Assembly (NCBI GenBank): GCA_946965045.2
Contig: OX337238.1
Location: 124,001-188,000 of the forward strand
Source: Epithemia pelagica
Taxonomy: Eukaryota > Bacillariophyta > Bacillariophyceae > Surirellales > Surirellaceae
Direction of reading: 5' to 3'
DNA length: 64,000 bases
Positions within the stretch are counted from its first letter, which is position 1, and every line of letters starts with the position of its first letter. The notes below the pieces were generated by a model. The model made no database searches, was not told the origin of the DNA, and worked only from the letters and a program-made list of their open reading frames with translations. Position numbers and translations under genes: made by a program. Positions 10,894 through 22,400 of the stretch are shown piece by piece.

Positions 10894-12450
10894 TTATTGT
10901 TCTTGTGCCACCACATGGTTCGTCTCCCAGTCTTGCAAGGCTTGATACGAGGGTTGCAAATAAGTTTTCGCGGCTCGTCGAATGGCGGCCGAAGCGTGGT
11001 CTTGTTTCGATTGGGCATCGCCCTGAAATTCCCCTCTGGACACTTTGGAGGATTGGTGGGGTACACTTCCCGCCTTGCTATAACTGGTACTGCCCTGCTG
11101 CAAGCGTTGCAACGTCACGACAGGATCCGGTCCCAAGGTCAAATTCCAGTGGTACCACAAGGACTGGGGATCCGTTGCGGGCAAGAGCAAACGGTGGGGC
11201 AAATCGTGATAATTGACGGGCCAGCCCAATTGTCGTTGTTGTGGTTGTTGCAATTCGGAAAGGGCCGCTTGGACCAGCGTGGCCAAATGAGCGGCACAAT
11301 AGTCTTCGACCGACAAGTCGCGGGGGTTGGTGGTCGTCGCATCCGTCGAGTATTGGTGGACCAGGCGACGAATCGCATCGGGAGGATGCCGTTGACTGGC
11401 CACACAATTGGCGCGACGCTTATCGGGGATGGACAAGTGACTCATGAGAACTTCAACCGGATCGCGATAGACAAAGATCCAGGGGGTCGTGGCAAAGACG
11501 GCTCGAAAGGTGGACAGATACAAGGTTCCCATGGATTGGACCTTGAAAAAGACGCGGCGTTTGTGGGTGTTGGCCGACCGTGACATGAGCAACGCCACAT
11601 CCGACAAGACTTGATGGCCCAATGGTGTGTCGTGTTCGTGTTCGGAATTGGCGGCAAATCGAAGCGCGGCCAAAAAGGGTGCCGATTCACTATAGACAAT
11701 ATTTTCCTGGGGATTGTGCCATTGCAACAAATTGGCCACGAGCGTGGAACCACACCGCGATTCGTGAAAGACGACCCCGGCCAAATCCAAGATGCGAACT
11801 GGGTGGCTATCGTTGGTGTCATGATAACGTTTGACGGCTTGTACAACGGTATACAAGTCGAGTTTGTACGAGGTTTCGTGACAATTGGACTGTTGTACGA
11901 CATGGCGAAACATTGGTGATTGAGAAGGATCTTGTTCGTGTTGCGACCAATCCAATTTGCAAAAGGTGCCTTCGATCCACTTGGCATACTTCTTGGCATT
12001 ACTATTTTGTGGTGGTGGCCGTGGGGGTGGATGAATGTCCAAGTCAATCAATTGCAAGCGACCTTGCAAGATTTGCTCCAAAATTTCTTCCTTGTGCAGC
12101 GACGGTTTGTCATCTTGTGCATCGTCGTCCTTTTCTTCTTCTTCTGGTCGTTTCTTCTTGTTGTTGTTGTTGTGGTGGTGCTGTGTTTCGTCCTGGTGAT
12201 TTCGCAGTCCTTGGGCAGACCGTCGCGCTGCCATGGCATTCGTGGCACGGTCAGCCAACTCGGGTGTCGACGAGTGGGGACTACTGGAGGAAAAGACGAG
12301 AGTGACACTGGTATCGACGATATAGACACAGGCGGTAAATCCAACGACCAAGACGACACACAAGCTCGCTCCCACCAACAAGGCATGGCACTGTCGCTTG
12401 CGTTGTCGACGACGCCAGACACGGCCCTGCTGGTTCAACACTTGGACCAT
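10894..12450 (-). CDS. Membrane-anchored sulfotransferase-like protein, copy A
   Basis: Predicted protein of 518 residues. I place the start at the ATG at 12450; the frame is open further to a GTG at 12516, but there is no ATG there and the sequence is a GGTTT repeat. A basic N-terminus is followed by one hydrophobic segment at about residues 22-45, suggesting a type II (Golgi-type) topology. A low-complexity stem leads to the catalytic domain. HESRCGSTLVANLL at about 229 looks like the 5'-phosphosulfate loop of PAPS sulfotransferases, and FVYRDPVEVLMSH at about 326 looks like the 3'-phosphate binding motif (Arg...Ser). Sulfotransferases move sulfate from PAPS to a carbohydrate or protein; the acceptor is unknown. 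The protein is clearly paralogous to those at 13827-16088 and 32613-34082 but considerably diverged, and it lacks their Gly-rich stem. Confidence 0.75.
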   Translation of the reverse strand: MVQVLNQQGRVWRRRQRKRQCHALLVGASLCVVLVVGFTACVYIVDTSVTLVFSSSSPHSSTPELADRATNAMAARRSAQGLRNHQDETQHHHNNNNKKKRPEEEEKDDDAQDDKPSLHKEEILEQILQGRLQLIDLDIHPPPRPPPQNSNAKKYAKWIEGTFCKLDWSQHEQDPSQSPMFRHVVQQSNCHETSYKLDLYTVVQAVKRYHDTNDSHPVRILDLAGVVFHESRCGSTLVANLLQWHNPQENIVYSESAPFLAALRFAANSEHEHDTPLGHQVLSDVALLMSRSANTHKRRVFFKVQSMGTLYLSTFRAVFATTPWIFVYRDPVEVLMSHLSIPDKRRANCVASQRHPPDAIRRLVHQYSTDATTTNPRDLSVEDYCAAHLATLVQAALSELQQPQQRQLGWPVNYHDLPHRLLLPATDPQSLWYHWNLTLGPDPVVTLQRLQQGSTSYSKAGSVPHQSSKVSRGEFQGDAQSKQDHASAAIRRAAKTYLQPSYQALQDWETNHVVAQEQ

Positions 12451-13826
12451 ACTACTGGTTTGGTTTGGTTTGGTTTGGTTTGGTGTTTTGTCTGGTCTTT
12501 TTTCGTCAAAACACACACACGAGGATTGACTCCTACTACAACGGGTTCCTTTTGGGGTATCTGGTTCCGTCTCCTCTTGCGCGACTATGTGTCTGTGTGG
12601 GAGTCCTTCGTCGCTTGACTCTCTCGTTATCTGGTCTGGTTGGTGGTGATCTGCTGCTCTTGTGTTATTATTCTTGCGGTGGCGTCATTGTCGTAACGAG
12701 AGAGCTGCCCTCTATGTATGTTCCGATTTCCAACCGTGGTGCGCACGATAGTCGGATGGCTGGCGTCCATTTCGAGCAGGCCACGCCGTATCGGGGACGG
12801 GCGATCCGACCATCCTCACAAACTCTCTCTCTCTCGTACCACACACAACCAAAGGGCCAAGGCAGCGAGAAGAAGAAGAAGGAGACAATGGGAGAGACAA
12901 CACATGGACACACACAATTGCTTGGAACTGCCACAAAACGATCCCCACGATACTAGTCTGCACAAGACCAATGCGGACTCAGTTTCCATCTCTCTCTGGT
13001 TGGATGCGGCAAACTCATGTTGTACTCTCCGGATATGATAGATCCCCCAGCAGGATTGCAAGGTAGAGATGTGTTTCAGGTAGCAGGAGTACCTGCCTAC
13101 AAATTCGGTGTAAGAATGGAGCCACGTGTCGGTGACGCAAGAGTCGCCCAAATGATTTCCTATTAGTAGATGCTCTAGCTTGCTCTCTACTGCTCTGTTA
13201 CTAGTAGGTTGGAGTAGAGGCGAATGTAGTTAGAATTCATTGCATGTGGACAGGTTCCGGTCGGTAGATCCTTCTTTACCTCCAGAGTAGCTATTTTAGT
13301 AGTAGAGGACCAAAGTGCTCTTGGAGAATGGGTAGACATACCTTCACCGATTGTCCCCATTCATCTTGATCGCGACACAACAATACACACAGAATGGAAA
13401 TTCATGATCCGGTTGTCGAATCTCGACAAGATTGTCCAGATTCCACATCCTCCTTGTTTCTGGTGCGATCCGAGGAGGCATGCCATCAACGGACCAATTT
13501 GTGGGACGTTGCTCGTGTCTTTATGGGCGCATGGAACATGCTTTGTGTATAGGAGTATTGTAGGTACTCCGCTCTGTATTTAGGAGTAGGACCTATCTTT
13601 TGTCCAACAAGATTGGCAGTCGCGCGCAGGCCAAAATTTACACACGAACCACATAACCATGGGTCTCCTCCGCAAAAATGCAAACCAATATTTCGAAAGA
13701 CACACACACGATCGATCGATCGCATCGCATCGCATCGACACAGTCTTTGGACAGCTAGAACCACAACAAGCACAACCACATCCTTGCCATTGTTGCAACA
13801 ACAACAACAACAACAACAACAGAAAA
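12451..13826. other. Divergent intergenic region between sulfotransferase-like genes A and B
   Basis: Starts with a (GGTTT)n repeat at 12459-12483 in the leader of gene A and ends with a (CAA)n tract at about 13797-13820 in the leader of gene B. The frame of gene B is open back to an ATG at 13659, so the true start of B could lie there. No other gene was seen. Confidence 0.5.
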
Positions 13827-16088
13827 ATGGTGAAGGAAAACAATGGTCGTGGTCACGCCCGACGCATGTGGAACCGCATTGGTGCCACGGCCGTCGGTGC
13901 CACTTTGGTGCTGGGCGTACTGACGGTTACCGGTGGATGGGCGTGGTTGTGGGAGACCAGTCCTTCGGCGCAATCGCTCGATCGATGGACGCAAGAACGA
14001 GAATCCGCATCGGAAGAATCAGAAGAAGAAGATCGTCCGGCGCGACGACACAATGGCGGCATGCATGGCCATCGTCGAGGCTTTCGAGGTGCCGACGGCC
14101 ATGGTGGAGGACGACGACATGCTGGCGGCGGCGGCGGCCGTCCGCGCCGACACCGAGTCGAGGAAGACGATGAAGATGAAGATGAAGATGAACAAGAACA
14201 AGAAGGACCGTGGCGTCCTCGGCGTCCTCCGTACAATCCCTATTATAACCAAAATGGAGAGCCCTACAACAATTTTGGCGGCGGTGATCCCTACAATCCC
14301 TATGGTGGAGCTGGAGGTGGTGGCAACCCCTTCAATCCCTTTGGAGGAGCCGGAGGTGGCGGAGGAGATCCCTACAATCCCTATGGTGGTGGTGGCGGTG
14401 GAGGGGATCCTTACAATCCCTATGGAGCAGGCGGTGGAGGAGGTGATCCCTACAATCCCTATGGTGGTGGTGGCGGTGGAGGGGATCCTTACAATCCCTA
14501 TGGAGGAGCCGGAGGAGGAGGTGGTCCGTTCAATCCCTACGGCGGCGCCGGAGGAGGTGGTGGAGGAGATCCCTACAATCCCTATGGAGGAGCAGGAGCC
14601 GGAGGTGGTCCGTTCAACCCCTATGGTGGAGGAGGAGGTGGAGGTCCGTTCAATCCCTATGGTGGAGGTGGTGGAGGTGGAAACTTTCCCGATATGATGA
14701 ACAATTTTGGGGGTGGCAATCCGCAAATGGGTGGTCCCCCACAATACGGACGAGGCATGCAAGAAGAACAAGAGGACGAAGACGATGAGGAGCCCAATGA
14801 CACGGCAAACAAGGAGAACAATGACGAATGGGTCTTGCAACAAATTGTCCAAGGCAAATTGCAATTGGTGGATTTGGAACTCCGTCATGATCGGGTCGAG
14901 TCCATTTTGCAAAAGCAGCAATCGTTGTCATCGTCGTCATTGGACTATACCAAGTTGATTCAGGCCAGTTTTTGTCGCCTCGATTGGTCCTCGCACGAAC
15001 AGGATCCTTCCCAAACACCCATGTTCCGCATGGTGGTCCACCAATCGCCGCAGTGTCGCGACGAAGAGGATTGGTACGATATCGACTTGTATCGCGTCGT
15101 GCAAGCCCTGCAGCAGCAACAAACATTGGCCGCGTCCATTCTCCCCGTGGCCGGGGTCGTCTTTCACGAATCGCGGTGTGGCTCGACGTTGGTGGCCAAT
15201 TTGTTGCAATGGCATAATCCCCAAGAGAATATTGTCTACAGCGAATCAGCACCCATGGGTGCTGCCTTGACCGCCCTGCAAAAGAAACCACACGAAACCT
15301 CCCAACACGACCAACAACACGCCTTGCATTTGCAAGTCTTGCGAGATGTCGTTCGCGTCATGTCCATTGCACCCGCCTCCTCCAACAAGCGTCGCGTCTT
15401 TTTCAAGTTTCAATCCAAGGGCACGACCGCCCTGAATATCTTTCAACAAGCCTTGCCCGACACGCCGTGGATCTTTGTCTATCGCGATCCGGTCGAAGTA
15501 TTAATGAGTCATTTGCATCCGTCCGATCATCCCGACATGCGACCGGAACAAGCCCGTTGTGTCCAATCGCAACAGTGGGGACCCCCCGCGGACGTGAAAC
15601 ACGTTGTCCAACAGTATGCTCCCGCTGCCACGTCGGCCCGTGAGTTGACGTCCACGGACTATTGTGCCGCCCATTTGGCCACCTTGACCGAAGCCGCCAC
15701 ACGGGCCTTGACGTCCAACAGTAGTAGTGGTGGAGTGGCGGTGAATTACCAGGATTTGCCCACTATCTTGATTGAGGATATTTTGCCCAAGGTTTGGAAG
15801 TTGGAGGTCAATGAGGCGGCCCGACACCGTATGGAACAGGGCAGTACCAGTTATAGCAAGGGGGGCATTCATGCCACATCCGACGCGCACGGCAAATTTG
15901 TCAGTGATGTCGCCTCCAAACAAGAACGCGCATCTCCCGCCATTGTGTCGGCCGCACAAACCTATTTGCAACCCTCCTATACCAAACTGCAAGCCTTGGC
16001 CCACCAAGCCCACGAACACCATCACTTTACGACGACAACAAAAACAACAACATCAAAAACAACAAGCACAAGTACGACGACCAAGTAA
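13827..16088 (+). CDS. Sulfotransferase-like protein with Gly/Pro/Tyr-rich repeat stem, copy B
   Basis: Predicted protein of 753 residues from the ATG at 13827. An in-frame ATG at 13659 would add 56 low-complexity residues. I prefer 13827 because the membrane anchor (about residues 16-40) then sits where it does in copy A. After an acidic and Arg-rich stretch come about a dozen Gly-rich units built on DPYNPYGG or PFNPYGG (14236-14690). A charged linker and the catalytic domain follow, with HESRCGSTLVANLL (PAPS 5' loop) and FVYRDPVEVLMSH (3'-phosphate motif). The end is Thr/Lys-rich. Type II membrane topology is inferred. A repetitive Gly/Tyr domain in front of a PAPS-type domain is unusual; it might be a flexible stem or a scaffold. 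Its 3' two-thirds are duplicated at 32451-34082. It converges with the Cys-rich gene at 16553. Confidence 0.75.
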   Translation: MVKENNGRGHARRMWNRIGATAVGATLVLGVLTVTGGWAWLWETSPSAQSLDRWTQERESASEESEEEDRPARRHNGGMHGHRRGFRGADGHGGGRRHAGGGGGRPRRHRVEEDDEDEDEDEQEQEGPWRPRRPPYNPYYNQNGEPYNNFGGGDPYNPYGGAGGGGNPFNPFGGAGGGGGDPYNPYGGGGGGGDPYNPYGAGGGGGDPYNPYGGGGGGGDPYNPYGGAGGGGGPFNPYGGAGGGGGGDPYNPYGGAGAGGGPFNPYGGGGGGGPFNPYGGGGGGGNFPDMMNNFGGGNPQMGGPPQYGRGMQEEQEDEDDEEPNDTANKENNDEWVLQQIVQGKLQLVDLELRHDRVESILQKQQSLSSSSLDYTKLIQASFCRLDWSSHEQDPSQTPMFRMVVHQSPQCRDEEDWYDIDLYRVVQALQQQQTLAASILPVAGVVFHESRCGSTLVANLLQWHNPQENIVYSESAPMGAALTALQKKPHETSQHDQQHALHLQVLRDVVRVMSIAPASSNKRRVFFKFQSKGTTALNIFQQALPDTPWIFVYRDPVEVLMSHLHPSDHPDMRPEQARCVQSQQWGPPADVKHVVQQYAPAATSARELTSTDYCAAHLATLTEAATRALTSNSSSGGVAVNYQDLPTILIEDILPKVWKLEVNEAARHRMEQGSTSYSKGGIHATSDAHGKFVSDVASKQERASPAIVSAAQTYLQPSYTKLQALAHQAHEHHHFTTTTKTTTSKTTSTSTTTK
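14236..14690 (+). repeat. Coding minisatellite, (GGGGGDPYNPYGG)-type units
   Basis: Repeated units of about 36-42 bp encoding Gly runs plus (D/P)(P/F)(Y/F)NPYGG. Four or so further units survive at the truncated start of the copy at 32451. The units are likely prone to slippage and unequal exchange. Confidence 0.85.
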
Positions 16089-16552
16089 CTGCGATATATA
16101 TACATGGAAGTCTGCCGCAAACGGGGGTGTTTCACACATGTTCTCTTACAAAAAAAAACACGAGGGGTGAGTGTGGAATCCACAAAGGACTACTGTATGA
16201 ATTGATTTATAGATCATACGTGTACCGATACGACTCTTCTTTGTCTCTCAAGTATACGGTAGCGTTTCTTGTGATTGTGTGTGTGCGTGTGCGGCAGGAA
16301 CCCAAGAAGGAAACAAGGTTGAAACCGCTCAAGGACGACATCAGGACGAAACGAACAGAACGAGAACCACTCCCGTCGTCACGAGCATATGGTCTAAACG
16401 TATGGGTCGATTTCGAAGACTGTGTGAACTATAGATGGAGGAATCGAAACAAGTCTTCTTTGTGATTGACAATATCAGTTTCTATTTCTGTGTTCGCTTA
16501 TTTATTTTTTCATTATAAAACTCAATGGAGCGGTCTTGGAGATCCACTTGCA
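16089..16552. other. Shared 3' intergenic block between convergent sulfotransferase and Cys-rich genes
   Basis: No gene. Recurs at 34083-34639 and 36954-37505, and in part at 41940-42248. It contains GTGTGTG runs and a T-rich stretch before the Cys-rich stop codon. Confidence 0.6.
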
Positions 16553-17947
16553 CTATTTCACCGCAACAAGAACAAACAACATGAAAAGACCAACAAGAAC
16601 AGTGACCATTCCACCTCCGGCACGAGCAAAGGCCGCACTCGTGCCAGTCAAGGAAGTGTCACCTTCCACCGCATCGACCGTGTCCTCCATGACTTGGACC
16701 AATTCCGTATAGGTGCAAGGCAAAAAGACTTGGGTACTGTCCAACGCAGCATCCTCACCATCGACCAAGGTAATGGAAGCGTATTGGAGACAAACGTCCA
16801 TGCTCGTGTCGTCGTCGTCGTCATTTTGGCTTTCGGTCAAGACACGATTGTTATTGTCTGGCCCATCTAGGCTCAGAGTGACGGCCGTTTCTTCGGCCAA
16901 GGGATCGTCCAGAGAAGGAACTGCAGCGGCACAAGAAACATCGCATGTCTCGTCCGTGATATTCGCCACTTGATTGACCAAACAATCCATCAATTCTTCC
17001 AAGGGATCCAAGACGCAGGGAGGACAACACGACACGATCTCACACGTGGGTGCAATGAGCTCGGTTTGAATATCGGCACAGGTTGTCAAGGCGGAGTAAT
17101 TGACGCCCGCAAAGGGATTGTCCAAGGGCAATTGCGCACTGCAATTGGCACGACACGTGGCCGCATTTTCACGACCACATTGATGCAAACTTCGAAGCGC
17201 TTGACGGATGCAAGAACGAGGATGATTCTGACGAGCTTCTTGAATCGTTTCATTCAAACAGTCTGCCACTTCGTCCAAGCAGGGAGCCGTGGCATTGATA
17301 AAGCGTTGGCGGCGTTTTCGGCGTTTTCGGCGGTTCTCGCGACGATTCTGGTATCGTTCAAACAAGTCCGACAAGGGCGTCGTATCTTCTGGTTCTTCCT
17401 CCACCTCGTCCACCAGTTCCGGATCATTCTCTTGAATGCATTCCACCAACTCAGCAAAGGTTGTGCCATTGGAGGACGTCTCGGGATCTCCCTCGGCATC
17501 AGTATCCACAACATTTGTATCATTGCCAAAAATGACACAGTCCTGACGATCCGCGTACCGTTTCACACAGTCGTACAAGTCTTGAGGATCGGTGGTGCGA
17601 AAACAACGAGGCAACCAGAGATAAATGGGATTTTGACTGGCCGCGACCCAAAACTCTCCTGTTTTTTCCGGGCGATCGCTGTCTTGATCTCGGTCCGGAC
17701 CCCAAAAGGGAAAGTTTTGACGAAAGTTGGCTGCCCGGCCACGACGGCCATCACCTTCTTCGGTTCCACTGCCTTGTTCCGTAGTCGAGCCATCACGCGG
17801 ACCACCACCTAGACCAAAGCCTTGAAGGTTTCTTTGAGGACCATTGCCATGACGACCCAGGGCACGAAGTTCTTGAGAGGTGACACCCATCATTCCCACT
17901 GTCCAAAGGACAAAAGTCATTGCGCTAGAACTTGAAACCACCTTCAT
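16553..17947 (-). CDS. Secreted Cys-rich surface protein, copy 1
   Basis: Predicted protein of 464 residues, ATG at 17945-17947. The N-terminus (about 25 residues ending near GVTSQ) is a likely signal peptide. The body has over 20 cysteines in short clusters, such as CLDEVADCLNE, CRANCSAQ and CEIVSCCPPC, and several N-glycosylation sequons (NGT, NAT, NCS, NYS, NIT). A Lys/Arg-rich patch lies near residue 215. The C-terminus is a hydrophobic tail, GGGMVTVLVGLFMLFVLVAV, which could be a GPI signal or a terminal membrane anchor. No family is recognised. Three further copies follow at 34640, 37506 and 42249, all on the minus strand, with near-identical sequence and small in-frame differences such as the number of RKRRKRR repeats. 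Role at the cell surface is inferred only from the signals. Confidence 0.8.
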   Translation of the reverse strand: MKVVSSSSAMTFVLWTVGMMGVTSQELRALGRHGNGPQRNLQGFGLGGGPRDGSTTEQGSGTEEGDGRRGRAANFRQNFPFWGPDRDQDSDRPEKTGEFWVAASQNPIYLWLPRCFRTTDPQDLYDCVKRYADRQDCVIFGNDTNVVDTDAEGDPETSSNGTTFAELVECIQENDPELVDEVEEEPEDTTPLSDLFERYQNRRENRRKRRKRRQRFINATAPCLDEVADCLNETIQEARQNHPRSCIRQALRSLHQCGRENAATCRANCSAQLPLDNPFAGVNYSALTTCADIQTELIAPTCEIVSCCPPCVLDPLEELMDCLVNQVANITDETCDVSCAAAVPSLDDPLAEETAVTLSLDGPDNNNRVLTESQNDDDDDTSMDVCLQYASITLVDGEDAALDSTQVFLPCTYTELVQVMEDTVDAVEGDTSLTGTSAAFARAGGGMVTVLVGLFMLFVLVAVK

Positions 17948-19200
17948 AATGTTTGTTTCTATCCTTGTTGTTCTCTTGACCAGAAGTAAAATTGTGAGCT
18001 TAACGAGGGAGGATGATAGATATCCAATGGACTCTCGAATCCTTGTCCATGTGGTTGCATCTCTAGGTAGGCAACCGTACGAGTGCTACTACTAGAGGCT
18101 TTGAATCTTGTCAAAATTTGATACGATTGCGACAGAATGTCCATCAATCCTACTCGCATCTTTGAATTAATCTGGACTATTGGGTAGATTGAGTCTTTCT
18201 TGATAGCACTCGATTGGGTTTAGAATTCAGTCACAGTTCCGAGTCAACGATTACATCATATCGATCCAATAATGAAAATGTACATATGATAATTATATTA
18301 TATTAGATGCGAACAGATTGGTTGTAGAAGACGAAATGACCGGTACTGGGTAGGTTCCGAATAGCTACCCCTTTCAATGAGACTCCGTGATTCAGGAAAT
18401 TGCGTCTCAATGCGGTATCTCTCTCTCGAACTTTTTTGCAAATATAGGCGTTGTACCATTGGATCTATCCCGTACGAATGGAGGACAAACAATACCAGAG
18501 CACGCCGCAGCAACATTGATCTACCAGTAGTATCCACCTCATGGATTCAATCGTTTCAAATCTTACCGATATACTAGACTCTTGTCGTCCGTAATCGCAT
18601 GGATGATCCATCTCCAATCTCGACATGCCAGAGTTCGCTTCTCGGCAAACGGCCAATCCTCCATGGGCCGTGTCCCGGCATTCCCTCGGCGAGGTGCCAA
18701 GCGAGCGTGCCCATCAAGCACCATCGCAACCACTATTGGTTCCACAACAAGAAGCGGTTCGGCCGGGGTCCCCCGAAACGACCCACAGAAGGACAATGGC
18801 ACACAATAGTATAAGACCATGGACACCGGACAAGAAGAACACGAATGGATTTTTCGGCGAGGATTTGGATGACAGGAACCAAAACGACAACAAGAACCCA
18901 ACTCCTACTACTGTGTTGTCTCTCAAGAAGAGCAAGAACAAGACGAAGTGGTTCCATTGGTCCAGTGTTCTTGTAGAGACGACCCCCTCGTTACACCAGT
19001 CGTTCATGCTTACCGTTGGAGTCGTATGGCGTACGTCGTTATTGTCCACGATACCCCCACCATCCTTCTTTTGCTTTCTTGTTGTACAAGGTAGCAAGTC
19101 AACTTGTGTTTTTTCCCCTCTGGGTTCCTCCCTGTACAGGATCCAAAGCGGTTGTTTTCTTTCTTGAGGACTGGATTCCATGTACGACGACTCGTAGAAC
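17948..19200. other. Array downstream block DS1 (copy in R1)
   Basis: Promoter region of the Cys-rich gene, followed by a block repeated at 38889-40174 and 43527-44800 and, in part, at 36020-36893. Several overlapping frames exist (for example 18625-19167), but the copies do not keep one frame in common, so I do not call a gene. It ends at the AGAAC target site of retrotransposon 1. Confidence 0.6.
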
Positions 19201-19438
19201 TGTTGAAACTTCTAACAAGCCGTGCCGTAAAAGCAACTCTTTATAGGCTTATCGAACTACGTATTCTCCATTGAATGAGCGTTGGCTCTCTTGTTCGTTC
19301 TTTCGTTGCTTTTGCCACGTCTACAAACCAATGTCCATGATTCCGCATCTTGCGAATGGCCTATATCTTGCGAATGGCCAGTCGCACCAGTCGCACCTTG
19401 GTCCTCTATATTCACCGGTTGCTCTGCTATCCTCAACA
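19201..19438 (-). repeat. 3' LTR of retrotransposon 1
   Basis: 238 bp, TG...CA ends. On the minus strand its first 180 bp also encode the C-terminus of pol, whose stop is at 19257-19259. Confidence 0.93.
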
Positions 19439-22400
19439 CACTCCTTTGTGCCGAGGAATGATATTTACTATCCGATGGTACATTCATGATGATATCACGC
19501 AATTGGTAGAAGATGCGACCTTGTAATGGCTTGGTAAAAAAATCGGCGACCATCTCTTCAGTCGGACAGAATGCAATATCCATCTCTTTGCGCTTGATGC
19601 AGTCCGTGATATAAAAGTAGCGAAGGTTGATATGTTTGGTTCGCTTCGAACTGGATAGCCGTCCATTTTTCGCCAATAGAATACTACTCTGATTGTCTTG
19701 ATGTAGGGTTACGTCCTTGATCTCATGGCCTTGGGCCTGTATGAAATTCTTGGTCCAGATGATAGACGGGAGTACATCGTGTATCCCAATAAGTTCACAT
19801 TCAGTTGAACTACGGGCCACGAGTTTTTGTTTCGATGAAGCCGTCACCACTGCTCCTTTTCCCATGGTCATGAAACCCCCAGTGTGTCCTTTTAGATCGG
19901 GGTGAGTCGCATAAGATGCGTCAACCCACCACCACAGATGCATCATTGGGTCACCTTCTAGACGCAGGATCAAATCGCGTGTGGATTGTAAATACTTCAG
20001 AACCCGTCCGAGTTTGCGGTAGTCATCATCATCAGGAGCCATGACACGGGTGCTGAGAAAAGTTACGGCAGTCCGTATATCAGGGCGACCACGTTGTGCC
20101 ATATAAGCGAGTTGCATGGTCACACTGTGGAACCGGTCTGATTTTGTTTCATCCAGCTTGTGAGCCTTTGGGTTCACATGATAAAGGTGTTTGGCTGCGG
20201 GACTACGGGCTCGCCCAATCCATTCTTTTGGTAAGTCAAGTAGGATGGTCTCAAGATACGATCTCATATCCACTTGAACCACACCATCTTCCCCATAGTC
20301 GAGGAACATGCCAAGGTAATCGTGTCGAGTACCCTCAGACACTGAGATCTCGCCCAACTGTCCGAACTCCGCTCGTAGGTCATCCAAAAATTGATGAACT
20401 ACCTTGCCATCAACGTGCGAGACTTTTAAATCGTCAATATGCCACGTCACAGTGAGCTGTCGATCGTTTACTTGTTTGTTTGCAACACACGAGTCATATG
20501 GATTGATAACAAATCCCCAACTCTTGAGCACGGCGGTAAGCTTCTCCCAAAACAAACGAGCGGCACGAAGCGTGCCGTAAAGAGCTTTCAGCATCTCCAC
20601 ATAAATCACCGGTTGACCCTTCTCATAGGTCAAGAAAGGAGCGTAGGTGTCATAATCCACTTCCAGCAATAGCTCAGCCATCAACCCATCTAGTCGCATA
20701 TATACGTCGGGGTCCATGTCGGAGTGCATGAATGCCCCTGGTATATCAGCTACTGCAACCACGCGTCGTTCTAGAGCGTCAATCACGGCAGTGATGAAAA
20801 CGGATTCAGTAGCAACTGTGGGTGATGCCGATTCGGGTTTGTCAATATAAGCTCTTTGCTTTCTCCCGTCAGCGCAGCCTCTTCCTTTGATTTTGCCACA
20901 GCGCTTGCGTTTTAGGAACATCAAGTATCCTAACGCTTCTTGCACTTGGTTCCAAGTTAGATCAGTTTTATGAACAGCCCGTAGAACACCGCGGTCGTGT
21001 AACTGCTGTATCTCCACTTTCACAGCAGCCACGCCTTTATCACCGAACAACTTGATGCCTTTTTTCATGGGCATTTGTGGTGTGGCCATATTGATTTCCG
21101 TTGACACCAAATACAGGATTCCATCTCGCAAATAGCCATCGTAACGTCCATGCTGAAGCTTGTCCACTGCGGCATAAGAATGTCCGTAACGGTGGGCATA
21201 GCTTCTTTGTCGATTCGGCCGTAAATTGTATCGGGGTTCATTTTCGGGTTGGTTGTTGTTCTCCTGTTCAGGATCTACATCCATCCCTAAGTCCTCCTCT
21301 GTGAGAGATGCTTCTTCTTCGTTCTCCTCCTCTACTCCACCGGCTAGCTCCCTTCCCTCATCCTCCTCATCAGCATCCATATCCATCACAACATCCTCCA
21401 AAGCATCATCATAGGTCGAATCGTTACTGTCTTGTTCGTGCGCATCATGATATTGTTCATTGTCTACTGGGTCAGGCAGATTGGCTTCTGCCCCCACTCC
21501 TTGGATTTCCAACGGTTCAAGATTCAAATTGTCCAACGGCTGGTTGGGCTCTGGCTCGTTTATGACATTTTCAACATCAGGCACGTCATCTTCAGCTAAT
21601 TCATCCTCAACTAGATCATCGTCATACCGCAGATCCTCATCCATGTCCTGTACATCTTCATAGGACTCGTCATCATCATCAAACAGTTCATTGTTCTCGT
21701 CTAGGAACAAGATTCTGTTGTCACGATTGCCGAACGCTAGTCCCGGTTGCATTTCCTGACTTTGTGCCAACTGATGTACTCGTTGAATGACTTCTGCTGG
21801 CATAGGTAAAGCGGTGGCGTGATTCCTTGTGATTACTCTGCCGCTAGTGAGGCTAAGGAAGTAATAACTACCTTGCCTGTTACCGGTTGGCCTCAATGCG
21901 ATAGCTCCGATGGTTCTTGGGGCCATGGTGTTATCGTGCTGCTCATGGCACTGTACGTATTGGCCAAATTCATACCGACAATGTTTGTTGAAATCGACAT
22001 GCTCACCGGTCACGAGTAGACGTGGACTTTGTGTTTTGGAAATGCCGGTGTGATGTGGGAAGCAGTTTAACCAAAACGTGGCAAATTTGGCCAGTTCTAT
22101 CAACATGACCTTCGGTAGGGCATCGAAAGGAAGCGTGTTATAAACACAGCGCATCCTCTCCTTCACAGTCCTGATGTAACGTTCCACATCACCTACATGC
22201 TCGTCCCTGGCAGTGGAATTGATGGTGATGCCGAGGAGTTGAAGACTGGCTTGCATATCATCACTTGTAAATGCACCATCAGCCAACACAATCCTCGGTC
22301 TAATCCCGCCACGTCGGTAAACTGCCACAGTCTTCTTCAGGGATTGTACGATATTGGTGTCAGTGGTTGATTGTATGGCGTCTATCGTCCCGAAATGTAT

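Noticed and set aside
14270-14690. Possible CRISPR-like array from regularly spaced repeats
   Set aside because: Repeats are coding, in frame and degenerate, with no unique spacers; the DNA is eukaryotic.
16130-16465. Frames in the 3' block after the sulfotransferase genes
   Set aside because: They vary between copies and contain UTR-like low-complexity sequence.
19271-19489. Small plus-strand frames in the LTRs (also near 25205, 26299 and 32146)
   Set aside because: Same sequence in each LTR, opposite to pol, with no domain; their repetition only reflects the LTRs.
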